From Streptomyces ambofaciens ATCC 23877 (GTDB taxonomy: Bacteria; Actinomycetota; Actinomycetes; Streptomycetales; Streptomycetaceae), in assembly GCF_001267885.1 (NCBI RefSeq), contig NZ_CP012382.1, forward strand, positions 3,273,001 through 3,337,000: a stretch of DNA of 64,000 nt, given 5' to 3'. Positions 16,606 through 23,479 of the stretch are shown piece after piece. The notes beneath the pieces are model-generated. The model was not told where the DNA came from, searched no databases, and saw only the letters and a list, made by a program, of their open reading frames with translations. A program made the translations under genes and the position numbers. The first letter of the stretch is position 1; each line of letters starts with the position of its first letter.

Positions 16606-17892
16606 TCAGTTGCCGGAGACGGTGACCTTCTCGTCGTTCTTCAGCTGCTCGACCAGCTGCTTCACCTTGGCGTCGTCCCACTTGAGGTTTCCGCCGACGC
16701 TGCCCGAGACCGGCATGTTCATCGAGGTCCCGTCGCCACCGCTGACGCTCTTCATCGCCCAGAACATGCTCGCCAGGTCGAACAGGCCCATGTCCTTGTC
16801 GACGACGAGGGAGTCCAGGCCCGCGCCCATGGTCGGGTACAGCTTGAACGGGTTGAGGACGGTCGACGGGGTGGCCACCTGGTTCGCCAGGGCCGACAGG
16901 AACTTCTGCTGGTTCTTCGTCCGGTCCAGGTCGGAGCCGGCCAGCGCGTACCGGGTGCGGACGAAGGCGAGGGCGTCCTCGCCGTTCAGGGTCTGCTTGC
17001 CCTTCTTGAAGTCGGCTCCGGACTTCGGGTCCTTGATGTCCTGCGGGATGTCCATCTCGACGCCGCCGACCGAGTCCACGATGTTGGCGAAGCCGGCGAA
17101 GCCGATCTCCACGTAGTGGTCGAGGCGCAGACCGGTGTTGTGCTCGACGGTGCGGACCAGCAGCTCGGGGCCGTCCTCCGCGTAGGCGGCGTTCAGCTTC
17201 ACGTGCCGGCCCGTGCCCTCGTACTTCTTGCCGGACTCGGAGCCGACGAAGGAGGGGATCTCCACGTCCGAGTCACGGGGCAGGGAGATCAGCGTCGACC
17301 CGTTGTCCCCGGTGTGCAGGATCATCATCGAGTCGGTCCGCTTGCCCTCGGCGGAGCCGGTGTGCAGGTCCTTCTTCTGCTCGCTGGTCATGCCCTCGCG
17401 GCTGTCCGAGCCGACGATCAGGTAGTTCGTGCCCTCGCCGGCCCCAGGGCGTTCGATGACCTTGGACAGGTCGACCTCGCGGTTGAGCTTGGAGTCCGCC
17501 CAGAAGTAGGTGCCGACGCTCGTCACGACGACCACGGTGGCCAGCGTGATCGCGGTCCACTTGATCCGGCGGCGCCAGTCGGGCGCGGGCCGGCCGGGGC
17601 CGGGACCGCCGGCGCCCGGACCCCGGCCGCCGGGGCTGCCGTAGACCTGGCCGGTGTTGTAGCCGCTGTCGTAGCCGTCCTGTCCGCCGTGGCCCTGGCC
17701 GTCGACGTACGACGGCTGCTGCGGCACCCCGCCGCCGTACGGCGGGGCCGACGCCCCCGGCCCGGGCGGCGGCGCCGCGCCGCGGCGGACCTGGCGCATC
17801 ACGCGCGCGCTCTCGGGCCGTGCGCTCGCGCTGCCGCGTCCGTACCGGTCGCCGCGGTTGTCACCGGACCATCCCTCGGGCCAATCATTCAT
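16606..17892 (-). CDS. LCP family protein, paralog G, without LytR_C
   Basis: A 428-residue protein convergent with F (21-bp gap). The long cytoplasmic region is rich in Gly, Pro, Tyr and Gln (residues 1-110), with one transmembrane helix (ITLATVVVVTSVGTYFWA). LCP motifs: NYLIVGSDSREGMTSEQ, KRTDSMMILHTGDNGSTLIS, PRDSDVEIPSF, LRLDHYVEIGFAGF, EDALAFVRTRYAL. It lacks both the LytR_C domain and the four cysteines of A-E, so it belongs to a separate LCP branch. Start is set at ATG 17890-17892; a GTG two codons upstream is possible and neither has a strong ribosome site. Confidence 0.87.
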   Translation of the reverse strand: MNDWPEGWSGDNRGDRYGRGSASARPESARVMRQVRRGAAPPPGPGASAPPYGGGVPQQPSYVDGQGHGGQDGYDSGYNTGQVYGSPGGRGPGAGGPGPGRPAPDWRRRIKWTAITLATVVVVTSVGTYFWADSKLNREVDLSKVIERPGAGEGTNYLIVGSDSREGMTSEQKKDLHTGSAEGKRTDSMMILHTGDNGSTLISLPRDSDVEIPSFVGSESGKKYEGTGRHVKLNAAYAEDGPELLVRTVEHNTGLRLDHYVEIGFAGFANIVDSVGGVEMDIPQDIKDPKSGADFKKGKQTLNGEDALAFVRTRYALAGSDLDRTKNQQKFLSALANQVATPSTVLNPFKLYPTMGAGLDSLVVDKDMGLFDLASMFWAMKSVSGGDGTSMNMPVSGSVGGNLKWDDAKVKQLVEQLKNDEKVTVSGN

Positions 17893-18011
17893 GCGCACCA
17901 GTGTGCAGGTCCGCCCTACGGCCCATACAAGGGTCGTCGGAAAATAGGGTCGGCGCTGTTGCGAAGCTGACACAAATCGCACGGCTGTCGCCCCGGCATA
18001 AGGTGGAGGCC

Positions 18012-18578
18012 ATGACAGACCAGGCAGAACAGGCCTCGGCCGCGCGGCCGGCGGCTCCGGAGATCCCGGGCAAGCCGACCTCGGCGTCCCGCACCACCCT
18101 CAGCCACATCATGACCCACAGCGACACCAACCTGCTGGGGACGGTGCACGGCGGAGTGATCATGAAGCTCGTCGACGACGCGGCGGGCGCCGTGGCCGGG
18201 CGCCACTCCGGCGGCCCCGCCGTCACCGCGTCCATGGACGAGATGGCGTTCCTCGAACCGGTCCGCGTCGGCGACCTCGTCCATGTGAAGGCCCAGGTCA
18301 ACTGGACCGGCCGCAGTTCCATGGAGGTCGGCGTGCGGGTGCTGGCCGAGCGCTGGAACGAGTCCACCCCGGCCACCCAGGTCGGCTCGGCCTATCTGGT
18401 CTTCGCCGCGGTCGACGCGGACGGCAAGCCCCGCACGGTCCCGCCGGTGCTCCCCGAGACCGAGAAGGACAAGCGCCGCTACCAGGAGGCCCAGATCCGC
18501 CGCACCCACCGCCTGGCCCGCCGCCGCGCGATCATGGAGCTGCGGGAGCGGCGGGTGGCGGAGGGGTTCGACGACTGA
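18012..18578 (+). CDS. Acyl-CoA thioesterase (hotdog fold)
   Basis: A 188-residue protein, ATG 18012 behind AGGTGGAGGCC. The hotdog core is TNLLGTVHGGVIMKLVDDAA, then VTASMDEMAFLEPVRVGDLV and SSMEVGVRVLAE, as in the YciA/BACH family that hydrolyses acyl-CoA to free acid and CoA. The Asp of LVDDAA is the likely catalytic residue. The C-terminus is a highly charged helix (RRYQEAQIRRTHRLARRRA). Before the integrative element arrived it would have been convergent with the acyl-CoA dehydrogenase, 21 bp from that gene's original stop. Confidence 0.88.
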   Translation: MTDQAEQASAARPAAPEIPGKPTSASRTTLSHIMTHSDTNLLGTVHGGVIMKLVDDAAGAVAGRHSGGPAVTASMDEMAFLEPVRVGDLVHVKAQVNWTGRSSMEVGVRVLAERWNESTPATQVGSAYLVFAAVDADGKPRTVPPVLPETEKDKRRYQEAQIRRTHRLARRRAIMELRERRVAEGFDD

Positions 18579-18599
18579 GCGCCCGGTGCGCGCGACCGG

Positions 18600-18662
18600 T
18601 TACGGCAGGTTGCGCGCCATGACGATGCGCTGGACCTGGTTGGTGCCCTCGTAGATCTGCGT
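18600..18662 (-). pseudogene. Stranded original 3' end of the acyl-CoA dehydrogenase gene (attL side)
   Basis: Reading the minus strand gives TQIYEGTNQVQRIVMARNLP and a TAA stop, identical in protein sequence to the last 20 residues of the intact dehydrogenase ending at 23416. It is detached from the gene body by 4.8 kb of inserted DNA. Its codons use C/G third bases like the rest of the chromosome, whereas the functional copy differs at 11 of 63 bases. It is therefore the native end, displaced by integration. Confidence 0.93.
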
Positions 18663-18663
18663 G

Positions 18664-18990
18664 CTTTACAGACCACACAGCCGTGACCTGCGCGAACACC
18701 CCTCCCAGAGGGAGGCTCCCCAGCATTTCCCCATGCTCATCAAGAGTCTGCCCAGGTGGGACCAGCCGCAGCAGAGACACAGCCGCAGCAGAGACACAAC
18801 CGGATGGGCAGTGGACGAGCAGGCATGCGGGAGGTTACGCGGTTTCCCGTTCCGTCAACCGTGATCGCTTGACCCGCACGCCCGACCCTCGGGAGCATCG
18901 ACCCGGATGCGAGGCACTGGCAGCGGCATGGGAGGGGAACCCAGACCATCACCAAGCTGGTCAGCACGTGTGACATCAAGTGACCACGGG
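18664..18990. other. Left arm of the element, no clear gene
   Basis: No convincing coding region. A 17-bp tandem repeat is at 18764-18797. TGACCTGC occurs at 18684-18691 and again at 23398-23405 near the right end, which could be integrase arm sites. Fragments such as TITKLVSTCDIK (near 18945-18983) look coding-like but have no start. Confidence 0.4.
18764..18797 (+). repeat. 17-bp tandem repeat, two copies
   Basis: AGCCGCAGCAGAGACAC is repeated exactly and back to back, 100 bp inside the left end of the element. Confidence 0.9.
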
Positions 18991-19071
18991 CTTCAGATTC
19001 CTGCTCATGAAATCCTGGTCGAGATCCCGAAGGAACTGCTCCAGAAGGCCGTCCGTGACAACCTCATCTAA
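18991..19071 (+). pseudogene. Possible 3' fragment of a gene upstream of the DUF6879-like gene
   Basis: A frame ending at TAA 19069-19071 reads LQIPAHEILVEIPKELLQ then KAVRDNLI. It looks like a real protein end and overlaps the GTG start of the next gene, as coupled genes do. No start or upstream continuation is found in this frame; a better-looking upstream stretch is in another frame, so a frameshift or rearrangement is likely. Family not recognised. Confidence 0.3.
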
Positions 19072-19600
19072 GACCCTCGGCGACCTCTTCGACTCGTTCG
19101 AGCATGAGGCTTTCCGTCTGGAGACCCTGGACGACTACAGCAAGTCCGGGAACGTCGACGCGTATCACGCCTACCTGGCCGGAGAGCCGCAGCCGGATGA
19201 CTACAACGCCGGGTGGGTGGAGGAACTGCGCTCGCACACCGAAAAAGGGAAGCGGGTCTATAGGGTGCACATTCTGTCGCGCCCACTCACGGACTATCTT
19301 TGCTTCGAACTCGGGTGGGGCTACCGGAAGAACATGACCGGGGGCGAAGAGTTCTTCATCCTCGACATCACCGACAAACCAAATCCCCTGCACGGCGTGC
19401 CGGACTTCTGGTGCTTCGACTCGGAGTCCGTGGCCGTGATGAACTACGACAGGGCAGGAAAGTACCTGGGTTCGCAGGTACTGGAGACAGACCGGGCGGC
19501 GGAGTTCGTCAGCATCGGCGACGGAAGCGACAGCATGGCGGCTACCGAAGCGCATCGGCGTCCACAAAGGGCAGCAAGCCGCCAAAGACTTGTCCCGTAA
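19055..19600 (+). CDS. DUF6879-like protein
   Basis: A 181-residue protein. GTG 19055 is chosen because it follows CAGAAGG and starts the conserved block TSSKTLGDLFDSFEHEAFRLETLDDY. Further hallmarks are EELRSHTEKGKRVYRVHILS, PLTDYLCFELGWGYRKNMTGGE, DFWCFDSESVAVMNYDRAGKYLGSQ. This pattern matches a family common in Streptomyces accessory DNA, often paired with HTH regulators; its function is unknown. The last 25 residues (HRRPQRAASRQRLVP) do not look like a normal family end, and another frame looks coding there, so the 3' end may be frameshifted. Confidence 0.65.
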   Translation: MTTSSKTLGDLFDSFEHEAFRLETLDDYSKSGNVDAYHAYLAGEPQPDDYNAGWVEELRSHTEKGKRVYRVHILSRPLTDYLCFELGWGYRKNMTGGEEFFILDITDKPNPLHGVPDFWCFDSESVAVMNYDRAGKYLGSQVLETDRAAEFVSIGDGSDSMAATEAHRRPQRAASRQRLVP

Positions 19601-19673
19601 GTGGTGGTCGAGGCAGGCGGGGCAAGGCGCAGTGGCAAGATGACGGCTTCGACGCTCCTGAGAGGTCATCTTC

Positions 19674-20087
19674 GTGCTCACGCCCGCCGACTACCTCGCA
19701 CTGGCCCATGCTGAGAAGGACAGCGTCGTGCTGCAGCGTCTCGCGCAATGTCCGTACCCCTTCGTCTGGCAGGCCCTGGCTGCCAATCCCCACACCCCGC
19801 CCGTCGCCCTGCAGGAGCTGAGCACGGCCCGAGACAGCGTTTGGAACGACAACAGGCTCCTTTGTCTGCTGGCGAAACATCCCGGCGCGAACCCCGTCGT
19901 TCTTCGAGCTGTCCTCGGTGCCGTTGCCGCGAAGCTCGAAGAGGGCGAACGGCCCTACGCCGCCGTGCTCGCTCTCGCAGACCGGCTGGAGCTTGAAGCG
20001 GATGAGGTGAGGAAGCTCGGCAACCTCCGTGGCGCCTCTGCCCGTCTACGCCACCTGCTCAGACTGCGGTTGAGCCTTCGCACCTGA
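19674..20087 (+). CDS. Leucine-rich-repeat-variant (LRV/HEAT-like) small protein
   Basis: A 137-residue protein from GTG 19674. It contains LRV-like repeats: LAQCPYPFVWQALAANPHTP, then LLAKHPGANPVVLRAVLGAV. Such alpha-helical repeats usually mediate protein contacts; the 4Fe-4S cysteine cluster found in some LRV proteins is not evident. It is cargo of the integrative element and lies directly next to the IS5-type insertion. The role is unknown. Confidence 0.6.
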   Translation: MLTPADYLALAHAEKDSVVLQRLAQCPYPFVWQALAANPHTPPVALQELSTARDSVWNDNRLLCLLAKHPGANPVVLRAVLGAVAAKLEEGERPYAAVLALADRLELEADEVRKLGNLRGASARLRHLLRLRLSLRT

Positions 20088-20102
20088 GCTGTCTCTCTGG
20101 TC

Positions 20103-20951
20103 ACGGGTGAGATGATCTTGTTGTGGCTGGTGTGATCACGGCGTCGGAGCCCTCTTGGATAGCCCCTTTCACCGGGTTGAGTCCGCGGCAGTTCGGGAAG
20201 GTCGTGACGGTTTTGCGGCGTCAGGGCGCAGATGCGGTCCGCAGGGGCCGGCCGTGGAGCCTGTCACTGGAGGATCGGGCACTGCTGGTCGCGGCGTACT
20301 GGCGCACGAATCTGACCATGCGGCAGCTTGCTCCGCTGTTCGGGGTTTCCAAGTCGGCGGCGGCCCAGATCGTCGATCACCTCGGGCCAATGCTCGCCCT
20401 CCAGCCGCGCAAGCGGTTCGCGAAGGACACCGTGCTCATCGTGGACGGCACCCTGGTGCCCACCCGTGACCACACCGTCGCTGAGCAGTCGAAGAACTAC
20501 CGATACTCCACCAACCACCAGGTGGTCATCGACGCCGACACCCGCCTCGTCGTGGTGGTCGGCCGACCCTTGCCCGGCAACCGCAACGACTGCAAGGCGT
20601 GGGAGGAGTCCGGGGCGAAGGCCGCCGTCGGCACGACGACGACCATCGCCGACGGCGGCTATCCGGGCACCGGGCTCGTTATGCCGCACCGGCGCCGAAA
20701 GGGCGAGGAGCTGCCCGGCTGGAAGCAGGCCCACAACAAGTCCCACAAGCAAGTCCGCGCCCGCGTCGAGCACGCTTTCGCTCGCATGAAGACTTGGAAG
20801 ATTCTCCGCGATTGCCGCCTCAAAGGCGACGGCGTCCACGACGCCATGCTCGGCATCGTACGGATGCACAACCTCGCCCTCGCCGGATAGACCACCCGCC
20901 GTGCAGCAGTCCACCATGCCCGAGGCCACATAGAGATCATTTACGGGACAA
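20103..20951 (+). mobile_element. IS5-family insertion sequence (boundaries approximate)
   Basis: One intact DDE transposase gene is flanked by an imperfect inverted repeat: 20111-20127 (GATGATCTTGTTGTGGC) and 20925-20941, whose reverse complement is AATGATCTCTATGTGGC (13 of 17 matched). The outer tips are not certain and no target duplication could be identified. Its right end interrupts a minus-strand gene whose 5' end is still present. Confidence 0.8.
20123..20890 (+). CDS. IS5-family DDE transposase
   Basis: A 255-residue transposase from GTG 20123. An N-terminal helix-turn-helix region (TMRQLAPLFGVSKSAAAQIV) is followed by the catalytic domain: D108 in LIVDGTLVPTRDH, D177 in TIADGGYPGTG and E216 in RARVEHAFARMK, the expected D-D-E order. 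The length and uninterrupted frame suggest that it is active. The start codon lies inside the left inverted repeat. Close copies are common in Streptomyces by memory, indicating recent mobility. Confidence 0.92.
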   Translation: MAGVITASEPSWIAPFTGLSPRQFGKVVTVLRRQGADAVRRGRPWSLSLEDRALLVAAYWRTNLTMRQLAPLFGVSKSAAAQIVDHLGPMLALQPRKRFAKDTVLIVDGTLVPTRDHTVAEQSKNYRYSTNHQVVIDADTRLVVVVGRPLPGNRNDCKAWEESGAKAAVGTTTTIADGGYPGTGLVMPHRRRKGEELPGWKQAHNKSHKQVRARVEHAFARMKTWKILRDCRLKGDGVHDAMLGIVRMHNLALAG

Positions 20952-21027
20952 CGCTTAGCAGTGCATCCGCACGCTTCTCCAACTCGGCCTGTCCGCGTTC
21001 GTCCAGAGGTGGAATCGCCTTGGTCAC
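20941..21027 (-). pseudogene. 5' fragment of an element gene truncated by the IS
   Basis: GTG 21025-21027 has a good ribosome site (GAGAGGAC) and reads VTKAIPPLDERGQAELEK then RADALLS, after which the frame enters the IS end and stops at TAA 20941-20943. The rest of this gene is not found on the other side of the IS, so the insertion was accompanied by deletion. It lies directly downstream of the excisionase, so it was part of the element core. Family not recognised. Confidence 0.6.
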
Positions 21028-21050
21028 GTAGTCCTCTCAACAAACAAAAA

Positions 21051-21072
21051 GCCCTCGAATTACCTCGGGGGC
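21051..21072 (-). terminator. Intrinsic terminator after the excisionase gene
   Basis: A 7-bp stem (21051-21057 with 21066-21072, one G-T pair) is followed on the minus strand by TTTTTG, a classical U-tract that is unusual in this GC-rich genome. Confidence 0.7.
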
Positions 21073-21091
21073 GCTCACTTCTTACAGCTCT

Positions 21092-21262
21092 TCAGTTCTG
21101 GCAGTCCAGCCACTTGTCCAAGTCGGCCGGTCGGCAGCGGAGAGACTGACCCATCTTGCGGAACGGGATCTGCTCGGCCTTCCAGTTCCCGTACACCCAC
21201 GACCGGGGTTTGTTCGAGTAGTTGGCAACTTCGTCAACCGTCATGAGCTTGTCACGCGCCAT
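21092..21262 (-). CDS. Excisionase-like HTH protein (Xis)
   Basis: A 56-residue protein, ATG 21260-21262 with GAGGGG 6 nt upstream. It reads LMTVDEVANYSNKPRSWVYG, NWKAEQIPFRKMG and ADLDKWL, the MerR-like winged helix (HTH_17) of excisionases and recombination directionality factors: a DNA-binding helix, a wing with basic residues and a final W. It should bind near the element ends and direct the integrase to excise. It is transcribed away from the integrase, between two terminators, so it has its own expression unit. Confidence 0.8.
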   Translation of the reverse strand: MARDKLMTVDEVANYSNKPRSWVYGNWKAEQIPFRKMGQSLRCRPADLDKWLDCQN

Positions 21263-21285
21263 TTTTGCCCCTCAAGAAACAAGAA

Positions 21286-21309
21286 AGCCCCCGAAGACCC
21301 TCGGGGGCT
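21286..21309 (-). terminator. Intrinsic terminator between regulator and excisionase
   Basis: A perfect 9-bp stem AGCCCCCGA / TCGGGGGCT with loop AGACCC, followed on the minus strand by a T-rich run. It ends the regulator transcript before the excisionase start. Confidence 0.8.
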
Positions 21310-21344
21310 CAACGCTTAACATGTGCTGGGGAATTAAGCCGATC

Positions 21345-21890
21345 TCATTCGCTTCCGGCTTCAGCCAGCTCCCCAAGCACAGTTCTGGCCTTTTCCGTCA
21401 ACTCGCCTCCGGCCTTGCCAGCGACCGTGGTCAGGAAACCGTCCCTTCTGGCCCGCTTCAGGTGATCCTTCACCGTCTCGGGTCGACGGCCGATGAGCCG
21501 GGACAGCCACGGAACAGGCGCAGGCGCCCCCATGTCAGCCATGGCGGTGTACGTGGCCGCAAGCAGTGCCAAGTACCGCTCGGAAATCCCGTCCCCCTCC
21601 AGGGCGAGCCCGGCTGCTTCTCCCATCTCGTTGATCTTCGCTGCCACCTCGTCCAGCGTCCGCTGGGCTTCAGGGGCCTGCTTCGCCAAGCTCAGGGCCG
21701 CCGCCATGTCGAGCCTGCGCAGGACGGTGGTCGAGATGCCACGCACGGTCTCACGAGGAGGCGCACCCTCGGCCGGCTCGATGGTGATCCGCTGGGGTCC
21801 GCCATTGATCGGCCCTACGGGCCACCACATGCGCACCACCCATGCGCCTTGCTGCTGCGTGATCTCGAACCCGCTGTCATCTGCTTCCAT
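21345..21890 (-). CDS. Putative HTH regulator of the integrative element
   Basis: A 181-residue protein, ATG 21888-21890 after TTGAGGGT. The N-terminal half has no recognised motif (ITQQQGAWVVRMWWPVG); the C-terminal third reads VPWLSRLIGRRPETVKDH, LKRARRDGFLTTV, GELTEKARTVLGELA, a clear winged-helix/helix-turn-helix pattern. Related proteins are frequent in Streptomyces integrative elements. It is divergent from the integrase and reads away from two operator-like dyads at 21908-21945, so autoregulation and control of integrase is the simplest reading. Exact family not known. Confidence 0.6.
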   Translation of the reverse strand: MEADDSGFEITQQQGAWVVRMWWPVGPINGGPQRITIEPAEGAPPRETVRGISTTVLRRLDMAAALSLAKQAPEAQRTLDEVAAKINEMGEAAGLALEGDGISERYLALLAATYTAMADMGAPAPVPWLSRLIGRRPETVKDHLKRARRDGFLTTVAGKAGGELTEKARTVLGELAEAGSE

Positions 21891-21907
21891 ACCCTCAACG
21901 TAGCACA

Positions 21908-21945
21908 CCCAGGGGGTTCCACCCTGGGTTGACAACTCAGGGTGG
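21908..21945. promoter_or_regulatory. Overlapping operator dyads with TTGACA at the integrase promoter
   Basis: CCCAGGG (21908-21914) pairs with CCCTGGG (21922-21928). CCACCCTG (21919-21926) also pairs with CAGGGTGG (21938-21945). TTGACA, a consensus -35, sits at 21929-21934 between the arms of the second dyad and faces the integrase. A protein bound here would block RNA polymerase. It also lies just upstream of the divergent regulator gene. Confidence 0.7.
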
Positions 21946-22030
21946 TCACTGTGCAGACTTGAGGTGCCGGGATTGACCGGCGCGACGGCGGGGCGGTCCC
22001 GTGCGTCTACAGCAGGAGGGGGCTGCCTCA

Positions 22031-23215
22031 GTGGCAAGGGCATGGGTCGCACGGTCCAAGGACGACCCGAAGAAGTGGACGACGTTCTGGTACGACCCCG
22101 ACGGCAAGCAGCGTCAGAAGACCTTCGCGACCAAGGCGCGAGCGGACGACCAGCGCAAGCGCAAGGAACAGGAACTCGACGCCGGAACGTATCTCGACGA
22201 CCGGTTGGGCAAGCAGCCGGTGGCGGCCGTCTGGGAGCAGTGGACCAATCAAAGGAAGCTGACGAACAGCACTAAGAAGCAGTACCGGTCCATCCTCAAC
22301 ACGACCATTGAGCCGTTCTTCAAGGCTCGTTCCATCGTGTCTCTGAAGGTCGCCGACATTGAGCAGTGGCTCTTGTGGATGGAGAGGGACCGCAATCTCT
22401 CGGCCCGGACGCGGCGTCAGCGGTTCTCGTTCTTCTCCGGAATGATGGACTGGGCTGTCGTCAACGAGATCATCGGGCGGAACCCCTGCAAGAAGGTCAA
22501 GGGCGCCGGGAGCCGGGCCAAGGAGATCCGGGAGCACAAGAGCAAGGGTCGTCGGCTCACAACGCGTGAGGTGCTGGCGATGTTGGAAGCCTGCCCTCCC
22601 CGCTACCGCGCGATGCTGTGGCTGATGGCGGGGTGCGGCCTGCGGCTGGGCGAAGCCATGGCCGTCTCCCGCGATCAGATCGACTTCAAGGCCGAGAGCC
22701 TTCGAGTGGACTTCCAGATCACCGAGGACGGGGAGACCGAGTCAGGCAAGAACAGCGCTCTTCAGCGGCGGCACATCAAGGCTCGGGATGAGGAAGAGCC
22801 GGGGCGCATCGTGCCCCTGCCGCCCAACGTCGCCTTCGAGCTGCGGCGACACATCAAGAATCACGGTGTGTGGGGGCCGGAACGGCTCCTCTTCCCCAAC
22901 GTGACGCGGACCGGGTACCTGTACGCGTCGTACTTCTACCCGAAGATCTGGTTGGTGGCGCTGGACAAGGGCGGGGTGACCTACTGCAAGGCGCACTCGC
23001 TCCGGCACTACTACGGCTCCCGCCTGCTGTACGCCGGAGTCCCTGAGAACGACGTGGCGGACTGGATGGGCCACAGCTGCACGGACGTGCTCAGGGAGCA
23101 CTACCACTACATCTTCGAAGGCGCCGAGCAGCGCGGCCGGGCCGCCATCGCAACCATGCTGACGCCCGGCGCCGATGACCCCGACGACCCCACAGACACG
23201 TCAGAGGTCGCCTGA
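22031..23215 (+). CDS. int: Tyrosine recombinase / integrase of the element
   Basis: A 394-residue phage-type integrase. GTG 22031 is chosen for AGGAGGGGG about 10 nt upstream; an in-frame GTG at 22001 is less likely. The N-terminal arm-binding part (WTTFWYDPDGKQRQKTFATK) is followed by a core-binding SAM-like domain (TNSTKKQYRSILNTTIEPFF) and the catalytic domain with Arg in GCGLRLGEAMAV, HSLRHYYGSRLL, the GHS box (ADWMGHSCTDV) and Tyr in REHYHYIFEG. It should carry out integration and, with the excisionase, excision between the flanking 9-bp cores. It reads toward the right attachment site and ends at a strong terminator. Confidence 0.93.
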   Translation: MARAWVARSKDDPKKWTTFWYDPDGKQRQKTFATKARADDQRKRKEQELDAGTYLDDRLGKQPVAAVWEQWTNQRKLTNSTKKQYRSILNTTIEPFFKARSIVSLKVADIEQWLLWMERDRNLSARTRRQRFSFFSGMMDWAVVNEIIGRNPCKKVKGAGSRAKEIREHKSKGRRLTTREVLAMLEACPPRYRAMLWLMAGCGLRLGEAMAVSRDQIDFKAESLRVDFQITEDGETESGKNSALQRRHIKARDEEEPGRIVPLPPNVAFELRRHIKNHGVWGPERLLFPNVTRTGYLYASYFYPKIWLVALDKGGVTYCKAHSLRHYYGSRLLYAGVPENDVADWMGHSCTDVLREHYHYIFEGAEQRGRAAIATMLTPGADDPDDPTDTSEVA

Positions 23216-23229
23216 TCCCCACACGACAA

Positions 23230-23256
23230 CAGCCCCCGGCAACTCGCCGGGGGCTG
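23230..23256 (+). terminator. Intrinsic terminator after the integrase gene
   Basis: An 11-bp perfect stem CAGCCCCCGGC / GCCGGGGGCTG with a 5-base loop, then GCGTTCGTTTG. Confidence 0.85.
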
Positions 23257-23415
23257 CGTTCGTTTGTGCTGGTCAGCGGGTGTTTTCGAGTCGCCAGCTC
23301 CCCAGGATTCCCCCAGCATGACGCCCATGAACGGCCCTGATCAGGCCGCAACGGGCAGAAAGCCGAGAGCGCTCCTTCGGAGCCTCAGAACCGCCTCTGA
23401 CCTGCAAAAACCCTG

Positions 23416-23479
23416 CTACGGAAGGTTCCTGGCCATGACGATCCGCTGGACCTGATTCGTGCCTTCATAAATCTGCGTG
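23416..23479 (-). other. attR: element-borne replacement 3' end of the dehydrogenase gene
   Basis: This copy encodes the same TQIYEGTNQVQRIVMARNLP end as 18600-18662 but with ten changed codons (ATT, TAT, GAA, ACG, AAT, CGG, GCC, AGG, CTT, stop TAG), none altering the protein. The last nine bases (23471-23479) are the strict core shared with attL. The lower GC of the changed codons marks it as element DNA. Confidence 0.92.

Larger units (their letters stand above)
18655..23479. mobile_element. Integrative element in the 3' end of the acyl-CoA dehydrogenase gene
   Basis: Bounded by the 9-bp identity ATCTGCGTG at 18655-18663 and 23471-23479, embedded in 63-bp imperfect repeats (18600-18662, 23416-23478). 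Content in order: cargo genes, IS5-family insertion, a truncated gene, excisionase, regulator, and a tyrosine integrase reading toward the right end. Base composition is lower in GC and codon use is less biased than in flanking genes. No replication, transfer or structural phage genes are present, so it is either a minimal integrative island or a remnant of a larger one. One crossover unit is 4816 bp. Confidence 0.9.

Noticed and set aside
19300..19821. Alternative plus-strand frame over the end of the DUF6879-like gene
   Set aside because: Most of it is shadow; only a short part looks coding, which is better explained by a 3' frameshift of the real gene.
18664..23479. A prophage
   Set aside because: Integrase and excisionase are present but there is no capsid, terminase, tail or lysis gene.
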